Assembly (NCBI RefSeq): GCF_013386585.1
Contig: NZ_JACARO010000014.1
Location: forward strand, 120,450 to 184,449
DNA length: 64,000 nucleotides
Direction of reading: 5' to 3'
Source: Pseudomonas sp. P7548
GTDB taxonomy: Bacteria; Pseudomonadota; Gammaproteobacteria; Pseudomonadales; Pseudomonadaceae
This document shows positions 1-8,661 of this stretch, one piece after another (position 1 is the stretch's first letter; every line of letters starts with the position of its first letter). The position numbers were made by a program, and so were the translations under genes. The notes below the pieces were generated by a model, which saw only the letters and a list, made by a program, of their open reading frames with translations, was not told the origin of the DNA and ran no database searches.

Positions 1-225
1 GATGTGGCGCGTAAGGATCTCACCGGCGGCCGTCACGCGCAGGCCGCCCGGCAACCGCTCGAACAGTGGTGCGCCCATCTCGTCTTCCAGCTTGAGGATC
101 TGCCGGTTCACGGCCGACGACGCCACGTTCAGGCGCCGCGCGGCTTCGCGGATCGAATGGCAGCGCCGCACCATGTCGAAGTAGTAGATGGCCGGAGCAT
201 GAATACGCAGCTTGCGGTTGAGCAT
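1..225 (-). CDS. LysR-family transcriptional regulator, N-terminal part (cut by window edge)
   Basis: Reading leftwards from the ATG at 225 gives 75 residues that run off the window with no stop. They form a typical LysR winged helix-turn-helix: residues around 25-45 read REAARRLNVASSAVNRQI, followed by LEDEMGAPLFERLPGGLRVT, the usual family pattern. The effector-binding domain is outside the window. The gene diverges from the nucleobase permease at 399, so it may control that gene, as LysR regulators often control a divergent neighbour (inference). A purine or pyrimidine catabolic role is possible, but the ligand cannot be read from this fragment. Confidence 0.85.
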   Translation of the reverse strand, partial: MLNRKLRIHAPAIYYFDMVRRCHSIREAARRLNVASSAVNRQILKLEDEMGAPLFERLPGGLRVTAAGEILTRHI

Positions 226-321
226 TTTTTTTCAGGTCCTTTTGCGCACGGCTTCAAGCCACAGGGCAGGGCGGCTGAATGGATTTTTGTATCGCCGTCA
301 TCTGGATTATTGTGAAATTGA

Positions 322-331
322 TTGTATACAA
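322..331. promoter_or_regulatory. Palindrome TTGTATACAA in the LysR/permease intergenic region
   Basis: A perfect 10-bp dyad lies in the 173-bp divergent spacer, 67 bp before the permease ATG. It may be an operator for the LysR protein or for a GntR-type regulator, which often use TGTATACA-like sites. No clear -35/-10 pair is assigned. Confidence 0.3.
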
Positions 332-398
332 CTCTATGGACATCCCGTCTTTCCTTTGCATACAGTGAATACACAACAAAAACAGAGACCCCCCCACC

Positions 399-1901
399 AT
401 GACTATCCCGAAGGCGTCACCGCAGCGGCCAGAAGATGAGAATCTTGGCGTCGCGGCCAATATGGCTTACGGCCTGCAGCATGTGCTTACCATGTACGGC
501 GGCATCGTTGCCGTTCCGTTGATCGTCGGTCAGGCAGCGGGGTTGTCGCCCGCCGATATCGGCCTGCTGATCGCTGCGTCACTGTTTGCCGGTGGCCTGG
601 CCACGCTGCTGCAAACCCTTGGCTTGCCGTTTTTTGGTTGTCAGTTGCCGCTGGTGCAAGGCGTGTCCTTTGCCGGTGTGGCCACGATGGTGGCGATTGT
701 CGGCAGTGATGGGGCGGGCGGTGTGCCGGCGATACTCGGGGCGGTGATGGCCGCGTCGTTCATCGGCTTGCTGATCACGCCGGTGTTCTCGCGGATCACC
801 AAGTTTTTCCCACCGCTGGTGACCGGCATCGTGATCACCACCATCGGCTTGACCCTCATGCCCGTCGCGGCCCGCTGGGCCATGGGCGGCAACAGCCGCG
901 CGGCGGATTTTGGCAGCATGTCCAACATCGGCCTGGCCGCGTTGACCCTGGTGTTGGTGCTGCTGCTGAGCAAGATCGGCAGCGCGACGATCTCGCGGTT
1001 GTCGATTCTGCTGGCAATGGTGATCGGTACGGTGATTGCGGTATTCCTGGGCATGGCGGACTTCTCCGGCGTGGCCCAAGGGCCGATGTTCGGTTTCCCT
1101 ACGCCATTCCATTTCGGCATGCCAACCTTCCACGTGGCCGCGATCATTTCCATGTGCATCGTGGTGATGGTGACCCTGGTGGAAACCTCGGCAGACATCC
1201 TGGCCGTCGGTGAAATCATCGACACCAAGGTCGACTCCAAACGCCTGGGCAATGGCTTGCGCGCCGATATGCTGTCGAGCATGTTCGCGCCAATCTTCGG
1301 TTCCTTCACCCAAAGCGCATTTGCCCAGAACGTCGGCCTGGTGGCGGTGACCGGCGTGAAGAGCCGTTTTGTGGTGGCCACCGGCGGGGTGTTTCTGGTA
1401 GTGCTCGGCTTGCTGCCCTTCATGGGGCGGGTGATTGCGGCGGTGCCGACGTCGGTGTTGGGCGGTGCCGGGATCGTGTTGTTCGGCACCGTGGCGGCCA
1501 GCGGTATCCGCACCTTGTCCAAGGTGGATTATCGCAACAACATGAACCTGATCATCGTGGCCACTTCCATCGGTTTCGGCATGATCCCCATCGCTGCGCC
1601 GAGCTTCTATGACCACTTTCCGAGCTGGTTCGCGACGATTTTCCATTCGGGTATCAGCTCGTCGGCGATCATGGCGATCCTGCTGAACCTGGCGTTCAAC
1701 CACTTCACGGCCGGCAACTCGGACCAGCAGTCAGTGTTCGTGGCGGGGACCGAGCGCAGCTTGTGCTTCCGCGATGTGTCGGAACTGCGCGATGGCGACT
1801 ACTTCAGTGGCGGCAAGTTGTTTGATGCCGAGGGCAAGGAGATTCCGTTGGTGGCCGAGGTGCCCAAGAAGTCCGCCAAGCCCGAGACCAGCGAAGTCTA
1901 A
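399..1901 (+). CDS. NCS2-family xanthine/uracil nucleobase permease
   Basis: A 500-residue inner-membrane protein with many hydrophobic segments, which would import a purine or pyrimidine base with a cation. Family marks visible are YGLQHVLTMYGG in the first membrane segment, the acidic segment LVETSADILAVGE near residue 265, and the motif QNVGLVAVTGVKSRFV near residue 310. The last of these is the NCS2 signature with a conserved Gln/Asn-rich core. The length is normal for bacterial xanthine- or urate-type carriers. The ATG at 399 has no strong ribosome site before it, but no better start is in frame. The exact base transported (xanthine, urate or uracil) is not resolved; the QNVG-KSRFV form leans towards the xanthine/urate branch. 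Confidence 0.85.
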   Translation: MTIPKASPQRPEDENLGVAANMAYGLQHVLTMYGGIVAVPLIVGQAAGLSPADIGLLIAASLFAGGLATLLQTLGLPFFGCQLPLVQGVSFAGVATMVAIVGSDGAGGVPAILGAVMAASFIGLLITPVFSRITKFFPPLVTGIVITTIGLTLMPVAARWAMGGNSRAADFGSMSNIGLAALTLVLVLLLSKIGSATISRLSILLAMVIGTVIAVFLGMADFSGVAQGPMFGFPTPFHFGMPTFHVAAIISMCIVVMVTLVETSADILAVGEIIDTKVDSKRLGNGLRADMLSSMFAPIFGSFTQSAFAQNVGLVAVTGVKSRFVVATGGVFLVVLGLLPFMGRVIAAVPTSVLGGAGIVLFGTVAASGIRTLSKVDYRNNMNLIIVATSIGFGMIPIAAPSFYDHFPSWFATIFHSGISSSAIMAILLNLAFNHFTAGNSDQQSVFVAGTERSLCFRDVSELRDGDYFSGGKLFDAEGKEIPLVAEVPKKSAKPETSEV

Positions 1902-1917
1902 AACCTCCCCGATATAC

Positions 1918-2008
1918 CTGTAGGAGCTGGCTTGCCAGCGATGACGGCCAGCCAGTCACCACAGCGGTGACGGTTGGATCGCTATCGCTGGCAAGCCAGC
2001 TCCTACAG
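1918..2008. repeat. REP inverted pair (GTAGGAGCTGGCTTGCCAGCGAT type)
   Basis: The left arm CTGTAGGAGCTGGCTTGCCA and its inverted copy near 1984-2008 face each other across about 40 bp. It lies between two convergent genes and could act as a transcription end or mobile REPIN. Confidence 0.85.
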
Positions 2009-2041
2009 GGTTTCAGCCAGTCGGTGTAGCAACAGGGGTGT

Positions 2042-2974
2042 TTAGCCGGCCTTGAGTGCGCGGTGCGGCAACGAGCACGCCTCATCCAGAAACTTCACCA
2101 CCGTGCCCATGCACGCCTGACGTTCTTCCACGTGAGGCATGTGGCTCGAGTCTTCGAACAGTGCCCAGCGCACATCCTCGATCTCATCCAGGAACGGTTT
2201 GACCACCAGCGGTGTGGCTTCGTCGTGGCGGCCGGAGATCACCAGGGTCGGCACCTTGATCGCCGACAGCCGGCCAATCACATTCCAGTCCTTCAAGCTG
2301 CCGATCACGTGGAACTCGGTGGGGCCGCTCATGGCGTGGTACACCGTCGGGTCGGCATCGACCTGGGCGAATGTGCGTGCCACTTCTTCTGGCCACGGGT
2401 TGACCCGGCACACGTGCTGGTCGTAGAAAATCCGTGAGGCAGCCTGGTACTCGGGGTCGCTGTAGGTGCCGGCCGCTTCGTGCTTGAGCAGGGTTTCATG
2501 CACGCCTTCGGGCAGCAACTGGCGCAGGCGGTTGGCTTCGCTGACCCAAGTACGCATGCAGGTCGGCGAGTTGGCCGGGATGAATGCGCGCAGGCCCTTG
2601 GGTTGCAGGATGGCGTGTTCGCTGCCGAGCATGCCGCCCCAGGATTGCCCGAGGATCGCGTAGTTGTCGCTGATTTGCAGGTGGTCCAGCAGGTTGTTCA
2701 GTTCTTCGAGGAACAGGCCGATGGTCCAGAAAGACGGGTCTTTGTCGGGCAAGTGGGTGGAACGGCCATTGCCGATTTGGTCGTAGTGAATCACCGCATG
2801 GCCGCTGGCCGCGACGTCCTTGAACGCATCGACATAGTCATGGGTGCAGCCGGGGCCGCCGTGAATGATCACCAACGGTGTACGGCCGGTGGTCAGGTCG
2901 CCGGTAACGCGATACCAGGTCTGGTAGGCGCCGAAGGCCGCAAAGCCTTCGCGGATTTTCTCGATGAATTCCAT
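2042..2974 (-). CDS. pipA: Proline iminopeptidase-like alpha/beta hydrolase (PipA-like)
   Basis: A 310-residue cytoplasmic alpha/beta hydrolase expected to remove N-terminal proline or other residues from small peptides. Visible marks are the oxyanion segment IHGGPG, nucleophile elbow GQSWGG, the acid in SGRHDEATP and the histidine in [11 protein letters not shown] start it at the ATG at 2974 ([10 protein letters not shown]), preceded by AAGAGCAGGG, rather than at 3013. It lies just downstream of the LuxR solo, and a lux-box-like 20-mer lies 62-81 bp before its start. Peptidase genes beside LuxR solos are the hallmark of the XccR/OryR/PsoR/PipR group (established knowledge). The name pipA is by position and type; the second hydrolase at 4016 is a paralogue. 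Confidence 0.85.
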   Translation of the reverse strand: MEFIEKIREGFAAFGAYQTWYRVTGDLTTGRTPLVIIHGGPGCTHDYVDAFKDVAASGHAVIHYDQIGNGRSTHLPDKDPSFWTIGLFLEELNNLLDHLQISDNYAILGQSWGGMLGSEHAILQPKGLRAFIPANSPTCMRTWVSEANRLRQLLPEGVHETLLKHEAAGTYSDPEYQAASRIFYDQHVCRVNPWPEEVARTFAQVDADPTVYHAMSGPTEFHVIGSLKDWNVIGRLSAIKVPTLVISGRHDEATPLVVKPFLDEIEDVRWALFEDSSHMPHVEERQACMGTVVKFLDEACSLPHRALKAG

Positions 2975-3035
2975 TTCGTACCCTGCTCTTAAAAAAAGGA
3001 TCAGGGACACCATAGTCGGCAGGGCAGCTTTAGGT

Positions 3036-3055
3036 AACTAGCAAAACAGCTAGGT
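3036..3055 (-). promoter_or_regulatory. lux-box-like element upstream of pipA
   Basis: On the plus strand the site reads AACTAGCAAAACAGCTAGGT, an inverted repeat with 7-bp arms and one mismatch (ACCTAGC / AACTAGC). Length and half-site spacing match the 20-bp operator of LuxR-family proteins. It lies 12 bp past the pipR stop and 62 bp before the pipA ATG, so pipA probably has its own PipR-responsive promoter (inference). Confidence 0.65.
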
Positions 3056-3067
3056 TTTGCCGAAGGG

Positions 3068-3853
3068 TCAGTCCTCCAGCAGGCGGTAATGGGTGGCGCG
3101 TACCACCGCTTGCACGCGGTTCTTGGCGCCCAGCTTGTGCATCGCCGAGGCCAGGTGCAGGGTGACCACCGCCAGTGACCGGCTCAGTTGCGTGGCGATT
3201 TCGGCGGCGGTCAGGCCGTCGGCGGCCCATTTCAGGCATTCGCGTTCGCGCTTGGTCAGGTGAATATGGGGGTAGCTGCGTAGCGCCTTGCTGAACAGTG
3301 GGTAGGCTGCTTCCTGCAATGCATGGGTAATCAGGCTGAAGTCCGCCAGGGTCTGCTGGGCGTCGCGTAATACGGTGCGCGCCTTGCCGGTGCGCAGGCC
3401 GGTCAGCGAGGCGAAGCCGCCACGGGGCAGGTGGATGGGCACGCTCACGCCGCAGGTGAGTTGCCGCTCATGCAGGTAGGAAGACACCGGGGCATGGCAA
3501 GGGTCGATGATCTTTTGCAGCGCGGTCTCGGCCTTGGCCTCATAGGACCAGACAAACGGCGACACCGTGCTCAGGGCCAGGTGCTGAACCGGGTCGATCT
3601 GATAGAACCCTTCACTGCACCACAAGGCGTGCCAGTCGGACGGGGTGTTGCGCAGCTCCAGCACCGAAGGGGTGATGAGCGAGCCATCCTGGTCGATGGG
3701 CACCGGGGTGTAGTCGTACACCAGCGCATCGAAGCCCAACTGCTGGGCGAGAATAAACGTATTGTCCATCTGCTCATCCAGGCTCCTGCCCGGCATCAGA
3801 CGATTGTTGAAGGCAGTAAGCTTGGCCAGCATCCGTTCTGCTCCCGAATTCAT
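3068..3853 (-). CDS. pipR: LuxR-family solo regulator, PipR/OryR type
   Basis: An autoinducer-binding domain (about residues 20-160) is followed by a LuxR helix-turn-helix (LTKRERECLKWAADGLTAAE and onward). No luxI gene is nearby, so this is a solo. In the ligand pocket, TPSDWHALWCSEGFYQIDPV keeps the first Trp (W57 in TraR numbering) and the Asp (D70), but has Trp where acyl-homoserine-lactone receptors have Tyr61. The usual Tyr53 is Thr. Change at 57/61 is typical of plant-responsive solos. Flanking peptidases and a peptide ABC operon match the PipR locus described from a cottonwood Pseudomonas endophyte. I prefer ATG 3853 (261 residues); a GTG at 3886 would add 11 residues. Confidence 0.85.
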   Translation of the reverse strand: MNSGAERMLAKLTAFNNRLMPGRSLDEQMDNTFILAQQLGFDALVYDYTPVPIDQDGSLITPSVLELRNTPSDWHALWCSEGFYQIDPVQHLALSTVSPFVWSYEAKAETALQKIIDPCHAPVSSYLHERQLTCGVSVPIHLPRGGFASLTGLRTGKARTVLRDAQQTLADFSLITHALQEAAYPLFSKALRSYPHIHLTKRERECLKWAADGLTAAEIATQLSRSLAVVTLHLASAMHKLGAKNRVQAVVRATHYRLLED

Positions 3854-3912
3854 TTGAATCTCGACTTGCGGCAAGTAGAATGCCACGCCCCGGCGAAGGA
3901 CTGCCAGGCCAA

Positions 3913-3932
3913 ACCTATAAGAAATACTAGGT
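3913..3932 (+). promoter_or_regulatory. lux-box-like element upstream of the aapA-transporter operon
   Basis: The site reads ACCTATAAGAAATACTAGGT, a 20-mer with inverted ACCTA/TAGGT ends, in the spacer between pipR and the hydrolase at 4016. It ends 83 bp before that ATG and lies 59 bp from the preferred pipR start, so it could serve either direction. It shares the ACCTA..TAGGT form with the site at 3036-3055. Confidence 0.6.
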
Positions 3933-4015
3933 TATGGACGCACGGCATCCTCGGTAGTGTTGGCCTGATAAACGGCCGCTACCTGCCAGGCCGATACAAC
4001 ACAAGGAATGTATGC

Positions 4016-4903
4016 ATGTGGCGTGAAATTGCCCCCGACCAGCAGTACAACGTGCAAGTCGACGGCCATAACCTCGTGGTCTACAGCTTTGGCGAAGGCG
4101 ATGAGGTGCTCTTGTGTCTCAACGGCGGCCCGGGCCTGCCGTGTGACTACTTGCGCGACGCCCATGGCTGGCTCAAGGACCATACCCTGCGAGTGGTTGC
4201 ATTCGACCAGCTTGGCACGGGCGCTTCAGCCAGACCGACCGACGTTTCGTTGTGGGATATCCGCCGTTATGTCGAAGAAGTCGAAACCGTGCGCCAGGCC
4301 CTGGGCCTGGGCCGCGTGCACCTGCTCGGGCATTCCTGGGGCGGCTGGCTCGGCATCGAGTACGCCATTTATTACCCCGACGCGCTGAAAAGCCTGATCC
4401 TCGAAAACACGGTCGGCGACATTCCGCACCTGTCCCAGGAACTTGAACGCCTGCGCGGCGCCCTCGGCAGCGAAACCGTGGCCATGATGCAGCGCCACGA
4501 AGCCATGGGCACCCTGGATCATCCGCAGTACCAGGCCGCGATCACCTTGCTCAACTATCGCCACGTGTGCCGCCTGGACGAATGGCCGGAGCCGGTCAAA
4601 CGCTCTCTGGGCGACTGGAACATGGGCCCGTACGAAACCATGCAAGGCCCCAACGAATTCCTCTACATCGGCAACCTCAAGGACTGGAACCGCATCAAGG
4701 AGATGGGCGAGTTCACGATGCCGATCCTGATCACCACCGGGCAGCACGACGAACTCACCCCGGCCTGCGCCCACCGCATGAAGCTCGCGGCCAGACACGC
4801 GCAGTTGCACGTGTTCCCCAACAGCAGCCACATGCCTTTTTATGAAGAGCCCCAGGCGTACTTTCCGGTGCTGCTGGACTTTCTCGCTCGTCACCGGGGC
4901 TGA
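4016..4903 (+). CDS. aapA: Proline iminopeptidase-like alpha/beta hydrolase (AapA-like), first gene of peptide transporter operon
   Basis: A 295-residue alpha/beta hydrolase and paralogue of the gene at 2042. Motifs are CLNGGPG, GHSWGG (nucleophile Ser), TGQHDELTP (acid) and NSSHMPFYEEP (His). The start ATG at 4016 (MWREIAPDQQ) has AAGGA 8 bp upstream; the open frame continues further upstream but that part does not look coded. The stop is 3 bp before the first permease gene, so it is probably transcribed with the transporter. In PipR-type loci the two peptidases trim imported peptides or the plant signal, and mutants lacking them over-respond (established for GM79). The symbol is assigned by position beside the transporter and is less sure than the function. 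Confidence 0.8.
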   Translation: MWREIAPDQQYNVQVDGHNLVVYSFGEGDEVLLCLNGGPGLPCDYLRDAHGWLKDHTLRVVAFDQLGTGASARPTDVSLWDIRRYVEEVETVRQALGLGRVHLLGHSWGGWLGIEYAIYYPDALKSLILENTVGDIPHLSQELERLRGALGSETVAMMQRHEAMGTLDHPQYQAAITLLNYRHVCRLDEWPEPVKRSLGDWNMGPYETMQGPNEFLYIGNLKDWNRIKEMGEFTMPILITTGQHDELTPACAHRMKLAARHAQLHVFPNSSHMPFYEEPQAYFPVLLDFLARHRG

Positions 4904-4906
4904 CGG

Positions 4907-5854
4907 ATGAACCTGGCGCGTTACCGTTTTGTGTTGTCCCGACCGCTGCAATTGCTGCCGGTGCTGTTTGGCATCAGCCTGATCACCTTTGTGCTGGTGC
5001 GCTCGATCCCCGGGGACCCGGCACGCGCGTTGCTGGGCTCGCGCAGCACGCCGGACGCCTTGCTGAAGATCCGCGCCCAGTACGGCCTGGATCAGCCGTT
5101 GTGGCTGCAATATTTCTACTTCCTCAAGAACCTGCTCAAGGGCGACCTCGGCCAATCCCTGCTGTACAAGGTCGATGCCCTGAAGCTGATCGTCACACGC
5201 ATCGAACCCACCCTGGTGCTGGTGCTCGGCAGTGTGGTGCTGGCGCTGTTGATCGCAGTGCCGCTGGCAACCTGGGCGGCACGTAATAAAGGTGGCTGGG
5301 CGGATAACTTGATCCGCGTGTTCACCACGGTCGGCCTGGGCATGCCGGCGTTCTGGCTGGGCTTGATGCTGATTTTGTTGCTGAGTGTGCAGTGGGGCTT
5401 GTTTCCGGTGTCTGGCTACGGTCGCACCTGGCTCGACAAGGCCCACCACATGGTGCTGCCATGCTTGACCATCGCCCTGGCGCTGTCGGCGGTGCTGGTG
5501 CGCAACTTGCGCGCAAGCATGCTGATGGAGCTGCAGGCCGACCATGTCACGGCGGCCCGGGCCCGTGGGTTGTCGGAAGCCGCGGTGTTTCGTCGGCATG
5601 TGCTGCCCAATTCCCTGGTGCCCGCGGTCAACCTGCTGGCGGTGAATATCGGCTGGCTGATCAGCGGCACCGTGGTGATCGAAAGCCTGTTCGCCATTCC
5701 CGGCATCGGCCAATTGCTGGTGCGCGGCATCTTTACCCGCGACTACATGGTGGTGCAGGGCGTGGCCATGGTGCTGGCCTGCGCCACGGTGCTGATCAAC
5801 TTCATCGCTGACGTGGTCACTGTGGCCCTCGACCCACGGGTGAAAATGCAATGA
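4907..5854 (+). CDS. Peptide ABC transporter permease (DppB/OppB type)
   Basis: 315 residues, inner membrane. The N-terminal segment LQLLPVLFGISLITFVLVR plus SIPGDPARALLG is typical of DppB-type permeases. The permease EAA-type loop appears as ARARGLSEAAVFRRHVLPNS near residue 220. It forms the pore with the next gene's product. It starts 3 bp after the aapA-like gene and its stop overlaps the next start by 4 bp (ATGA), so translation is likely coupled. In the PipR-type setting this transporter would bring in the inducing plant compound or peptides; a dipeptide or nickel substrate cannot be excluded by sequence alone. Confidence 0.88.
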   Translation: MNLARYRFVLSRPLQLLPVLFGISLITFVLVRSIPGDPARALLGSRSTPDALLKIRAQYGLDQPLWLQYFYFLKNLLKGDLGQSLLYKVDALKLIVTRIEPTLVLVLGSVVLALLIAVPLATWAARNKGGWADNLIRVFTTVGLGMPAFWLGLMLILLLSVQWGLFPVSGYGRTWLDKAHHMVLPCLTIALALSAVLVRNLRASMLMELQADHVTAARARGLSEAAVFRRHVLPNSLVPAVNLLAVNIGWLISGTVVIESLFAIPGIGQLLVRGIFTRDYMVVQGVAMVLACATVLINFIADVVTVALDPRVKMQ

Positions 5855-6708
5855 GCAGCCGTCCGTTGATTGCGCCCTGGCGCCTGCGCTTGCGTTTCGG
5901 TTTTCGCAATGGCCGCCTGACGGCCGCGTGGGGTTTGCTGATTCTGCTGGCGTGGCTGGGGCTTGCGCTGTTCGCCCCGTGGATTGCGCCTTATGACCCG
6001 ATAGCACAGAACACGGACATCAGTTTGCTCGGGCCGAGCCTGGCCCATCCATTTGGTACGGATAACTACGGTCGCGACATTCTGTCGAGGGTGATCTGGG
6101 GCGCGCGCATCGACCTGCAATTGGCCATCGTCGGCGTGATCTTCCCGTTCATGATCGGCACCTTCGTCGGCGCGGTGTCCGGTTATATCGGCGGGCGCTT
6201 CGACAGCTTTTGCATGCGCGTGATCGACGTGATCCTGGCCTTTCCCTTCCTGGTGCTGATGCTGGCGATCATGGCGATCCTCGGGCCGGGCTTGAAGAGC
6301 TTCTACATCGCCATGGCGCTGGTGGGCTGGGTGTCTTACGCGCGGCTGATTCGCTCGCAGATCCTGGTGCTCAAGGAAAGCGACTTCGCCCTGGCGGCCA
6401 AGAGCCTGGGCTTTGGCCATGGGCGCATTCTGTTTGGGCATTTGCTGCCCAATGCGATGTTTGGCTCGATCGTGTTTTCCATGTCGGACGCCGTGCTGGT
6501 GCTGCTCAATGGCGCGGCCGTCAGCTACCTGGGCCTGGGTGTGCAACCACCGACAGCGGAGTGGGGCACCATGGTGGCCGAAGGGCAAGCGTTCATCACC
6601 ACCGCGTGGTGGATCTGCACCTTTCCCGGCGTGGCCATCGTGACCCTGGCCATGGGTTTCAGCCTGCTGGCCGACGGTGTGGCGCAAGTGTTGGGAGATC
6701 GCTCATGA
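5851..6708 (+). CDS. Peptide ABC transporter permease (DppC/OppC type)
   Basis: 285 residues, inner membrane. The N-terminal part has one membrane segment followed by APWIAPYDPIAQN and HPFGTDNYGRDILSRVIWGA, which is the DppC/OppC hallmark. The EAA loop is AAKSLGFGHGRILFGHLLPN near residue 185. It pairs with the permease encoded just upstream. Both ends overlap neighbours by 4 bp (5851-5854 and 6705-6708). Confidence 0.9.
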   Translation: MSSRPLIAPWRLRLRFGFRNGRLTAAWGLLILLAWLGLALFAPWIAPYDPIAQNTDISLLGPSLAHPFGTDNYGRDILSRVIWGARIDLQLAIVGVIFPFMIGTFVGAVSGYIGGRFDSFCMRVIDVILAFPFLVLMLAIMAILGPGLKSFYIAMALVGWVSYARLIRSQILVLKESDFALAAKSLGFGHGRILFGHLLPNAMFGSIVFSMSDAVLVLLNGAAVSYLGLGVQPPTAEWGTMVAEGQAFITTAWWICTFPGVAIVTLAMGFSLLADGVAQVLGDRS

Positions 6709-7661
6709 GCCTGTTGCAAGTGCGCGACCTCAGTGTGATCGCCAGTAACGCCGGTCGTGATGTCACCTTGGTGGAGCGCGTGTCGTTCGACCTGGCCGAA
6801 GGTGAAATCCTCGGCCTGGTGGGCGAGAGCGGCTCGGGCAAGACCATGGCCTGCCGTGGGCTGATGCGCCTGCTGCCGTCGCCCAACCTGCGTGTGCAAG
6901 GCGGTGCGGTGCGGCTGGCCGGCCAGGACCTGCTGCAACTGGACGATGCCAGTATGCGCGCCGTACGCGGTGGGCAATTGGGCATGATTTTCCAGAACCC
7001 CAGCAGCCACCTGGACCCGTTGATGCGCATCGGCGAGCAGATCGCCGAGGGCATCCGGCTGCATCAAGGTGCCTCGAAAAAAGACGCACGCCGGCAGGCC
7101 ATCGAGGTGCTGCGCCAGGTCGGTATTCCCGACCCCCAGGCCCGCGTCGACAACTACCCCCACGAGTTTTCCGGCGGCATGCGCCAGCGCGCGATGATCG
7201 CAGTGGCGTTGGGCTGCAACCCGAAAGTGCTGATCGCCGATGAACCGACCACCGCCCTGGACGTCACCGTGCAGGCGCAGATTTTGCGGCTGCTGCTGGC
7301 GCTGCGTGACGAGCGCGGCTTGTCGATCATCATGATCACCCATGACCTGGGCGTGGTGGCACAAACCTGTGACGCCATCGCGGTGATGTACGCCGGGCGC
7401 CTGTGCGAGCACGGCAGCAAATACGAGGTGCTGGCCCATCCGCAACATCCGTACACAGCGGGTTTGATCGACTGCCAGCCTGCCCATAGCAGCGGTCACG
7501 CCTTGCTGCGCACGATCCCCGGACAGCCCCCCTTGCTGGACGCATTGCCCGCCGGTTGTCGGTTCAACCCGCGTTGCCCGCAGGTCGGCGCGTTGTGTAC
7601 CCGCGTGTTGCCTGAAGGTGCGCGAGTGGCGTGCCACTATCCCCTCGGAGGCCAGCCATGA
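6705..7661 (+). CDS. Peptide ABC transporter ATPase (DppD type)
   Basis: 318 residues, cytoplasmic. Walker A GESGSGKT (near residue 40), signature FSGGMRQRA, Walker [13 protein letters not shown] and switch THDLGVV are intact. The C-terminal oligopeptide-type extension with [10 protein letters not shown], which holds cysteines found in Dpp/Opp ATPases, is present. The ATG at 6705 overlaps the previous stop by 4 bp; upstream open frame is not used. It powers import together with the ATPase encoded next. Confidence 0.9.
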   Translation: MSLLQVRDLSVIASNAGRDVTLVERVSFDLAEGEILGLVGESGSGKTMACRGLMRLLPSPNLRVQGGAVRLAGQDLLQLDDASMRAVRGGQLGMIFQNPSSHLDPLMRIGEQIAEGIRLHQGASKKDARRQAIEVLRQVGIPDPQARVDNYPHEFSGGMRQRAMIAVALGCNPKVLIADEPTTALDVTVQAQILRLLLALRDERGLSIIMITHDLGVVAQTCDAIAVMYAGRLCEHGSKYEVLAHPQHPYTAGLIDCQPAHSSGHALLRTIPGQPPLLDALPAGCRFNPRCPQVGALCTRVLPEGARVACHYPLGGQP

Positions 7662-8629
7662 GCTTGTTGCAGATCAAGGACCTTGAGGTGAAGTTTGCCG
7701 CGTCCGGCACGGGCGTGTTCGGCCTGAACAAGCAGTGGGTGAGGGCGGTCAATGGCGTGTCGCTGAACCTGGCGGCGGGTGAAACCCTGGGGCTGGTGGG
7801 CGAATCCGGTAGCGGTAAAAGCACTCTGGGCCGGGCGATCCTGCACCTCAACCCCATCAGCGCCGGCCAGGTCTTGTTTGATGGCATCGACATGGCCCAT
7901 GGCAGCGCCATCGACATCACCCGCCTGCGCCATGAAACCGCAATGATCTTCCAGGACCCGTACGCCGCGCTGAACCCGCGCCACACCATCGGTGAAACCA
8001 TTGCCGAGGTGCTTCGGGTGCAACGCAAGGTCGCGTCAGAGCAGATCCCCGCACGCGTGAATGAGTTGCTTGATCTGGTTGGCCTACGCCCCGAACTGGC
8101 CAGCCGCAAACCCGGCTCCCTCAGTGGTGGCCAGTGCCAGCGCGTGGGTATCGCCCGGGCGCTGGCGGTGGAGCCGCGCCTGATCATTGCCGACGAATGC
8201 GTGGCGGCGCTGGATGTGTCGATCCAGGGCCAGATCATCAACCTGTTGCTGGAACTGCAACAGCGCATGAACCTGGCGATCCTGTTCATCGCCCACGACC
8301 TGGCCATCGTGCGGCGTTTGTGCGACCGCGTGGCGGTGATGTATCTGGGCAAGATCGTCGAGGAAGGGCCGGTGGAGGCGGTGTTCACGGCGCCGCGTCA
8401 TCCGTATACCGCCGCGTTGATCGAGGCGATTCCCGAGATCGATCCGCATCGGCCGTTGCCTGCCGAACCCTTGCCAGGTGAGCCACCCAGCCCGCTGAAT
8501 TTGCCCACAGGCTGCGCCTTCCACCCCCGTTGCCGGCATGCCCGGGCCATGTGTTCCGTCGTGTTGCCGCCTACCCATTTCCTGCACGAGCATCGGTACA
8601 GTTGCGTGCTTGAAGAACCGTTGCTCTAA
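7658..8629 (+). CDS. Peptide ABC transporter ATPase (DppF type)
   Basis: 323 residues. Walker A GESGSGKST, signature LSGGQCQRVGIARAL and switch AHDLAIV are present. The Walker B region reads LIIADECVAALD, with Cys where most family members have Pro (DEPVSALD); the catalytic Glu is kept, so activity is likely. The C-terminal CAFHPRCRHA cysteine segment is present. The ATG at 7658 overlaps the DppD-type stop by 4 bp. Confidence 0.9.
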   Translation: MSLLQIKDLEVKFAASGTGVFGLNKQWVRAVNGVSLNLAAGETLGLVGESGSGKSTLGRAILHLNPISAGQVLFDGIDMAHGSAIDITRLRHETAMIFQDPYAALNPRHTIGETIAEVLRVQRKVASEQIPARVNELLDLVGLRPELASRKPGSLSGGQCQRVGIARALAVEPRLIIADECVAALDVSIQGQIINLLLELQQRMNLAILFIAHDLAIVRRLCDRVAVMYLGKIVEEGPVEAVFTAPRHPYTAALIEAIPEIDPHRPLPAEPLPGEPPSPLNLPTGCAFHPRCRHARAMCSVVLPPTHFLHEHRYSCVLEEPLL

Positions 8630-8661
8630 CCCTCTGCCATTCATTAACAAGGAGTTGTGAT

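Noticed and set aside
4226..7637. Several long antisense frames over the peptide transporter genes
   Set aside because: The plus-strand genes have full motifs and overlapping start-stop pairs; the antisense frames have none.
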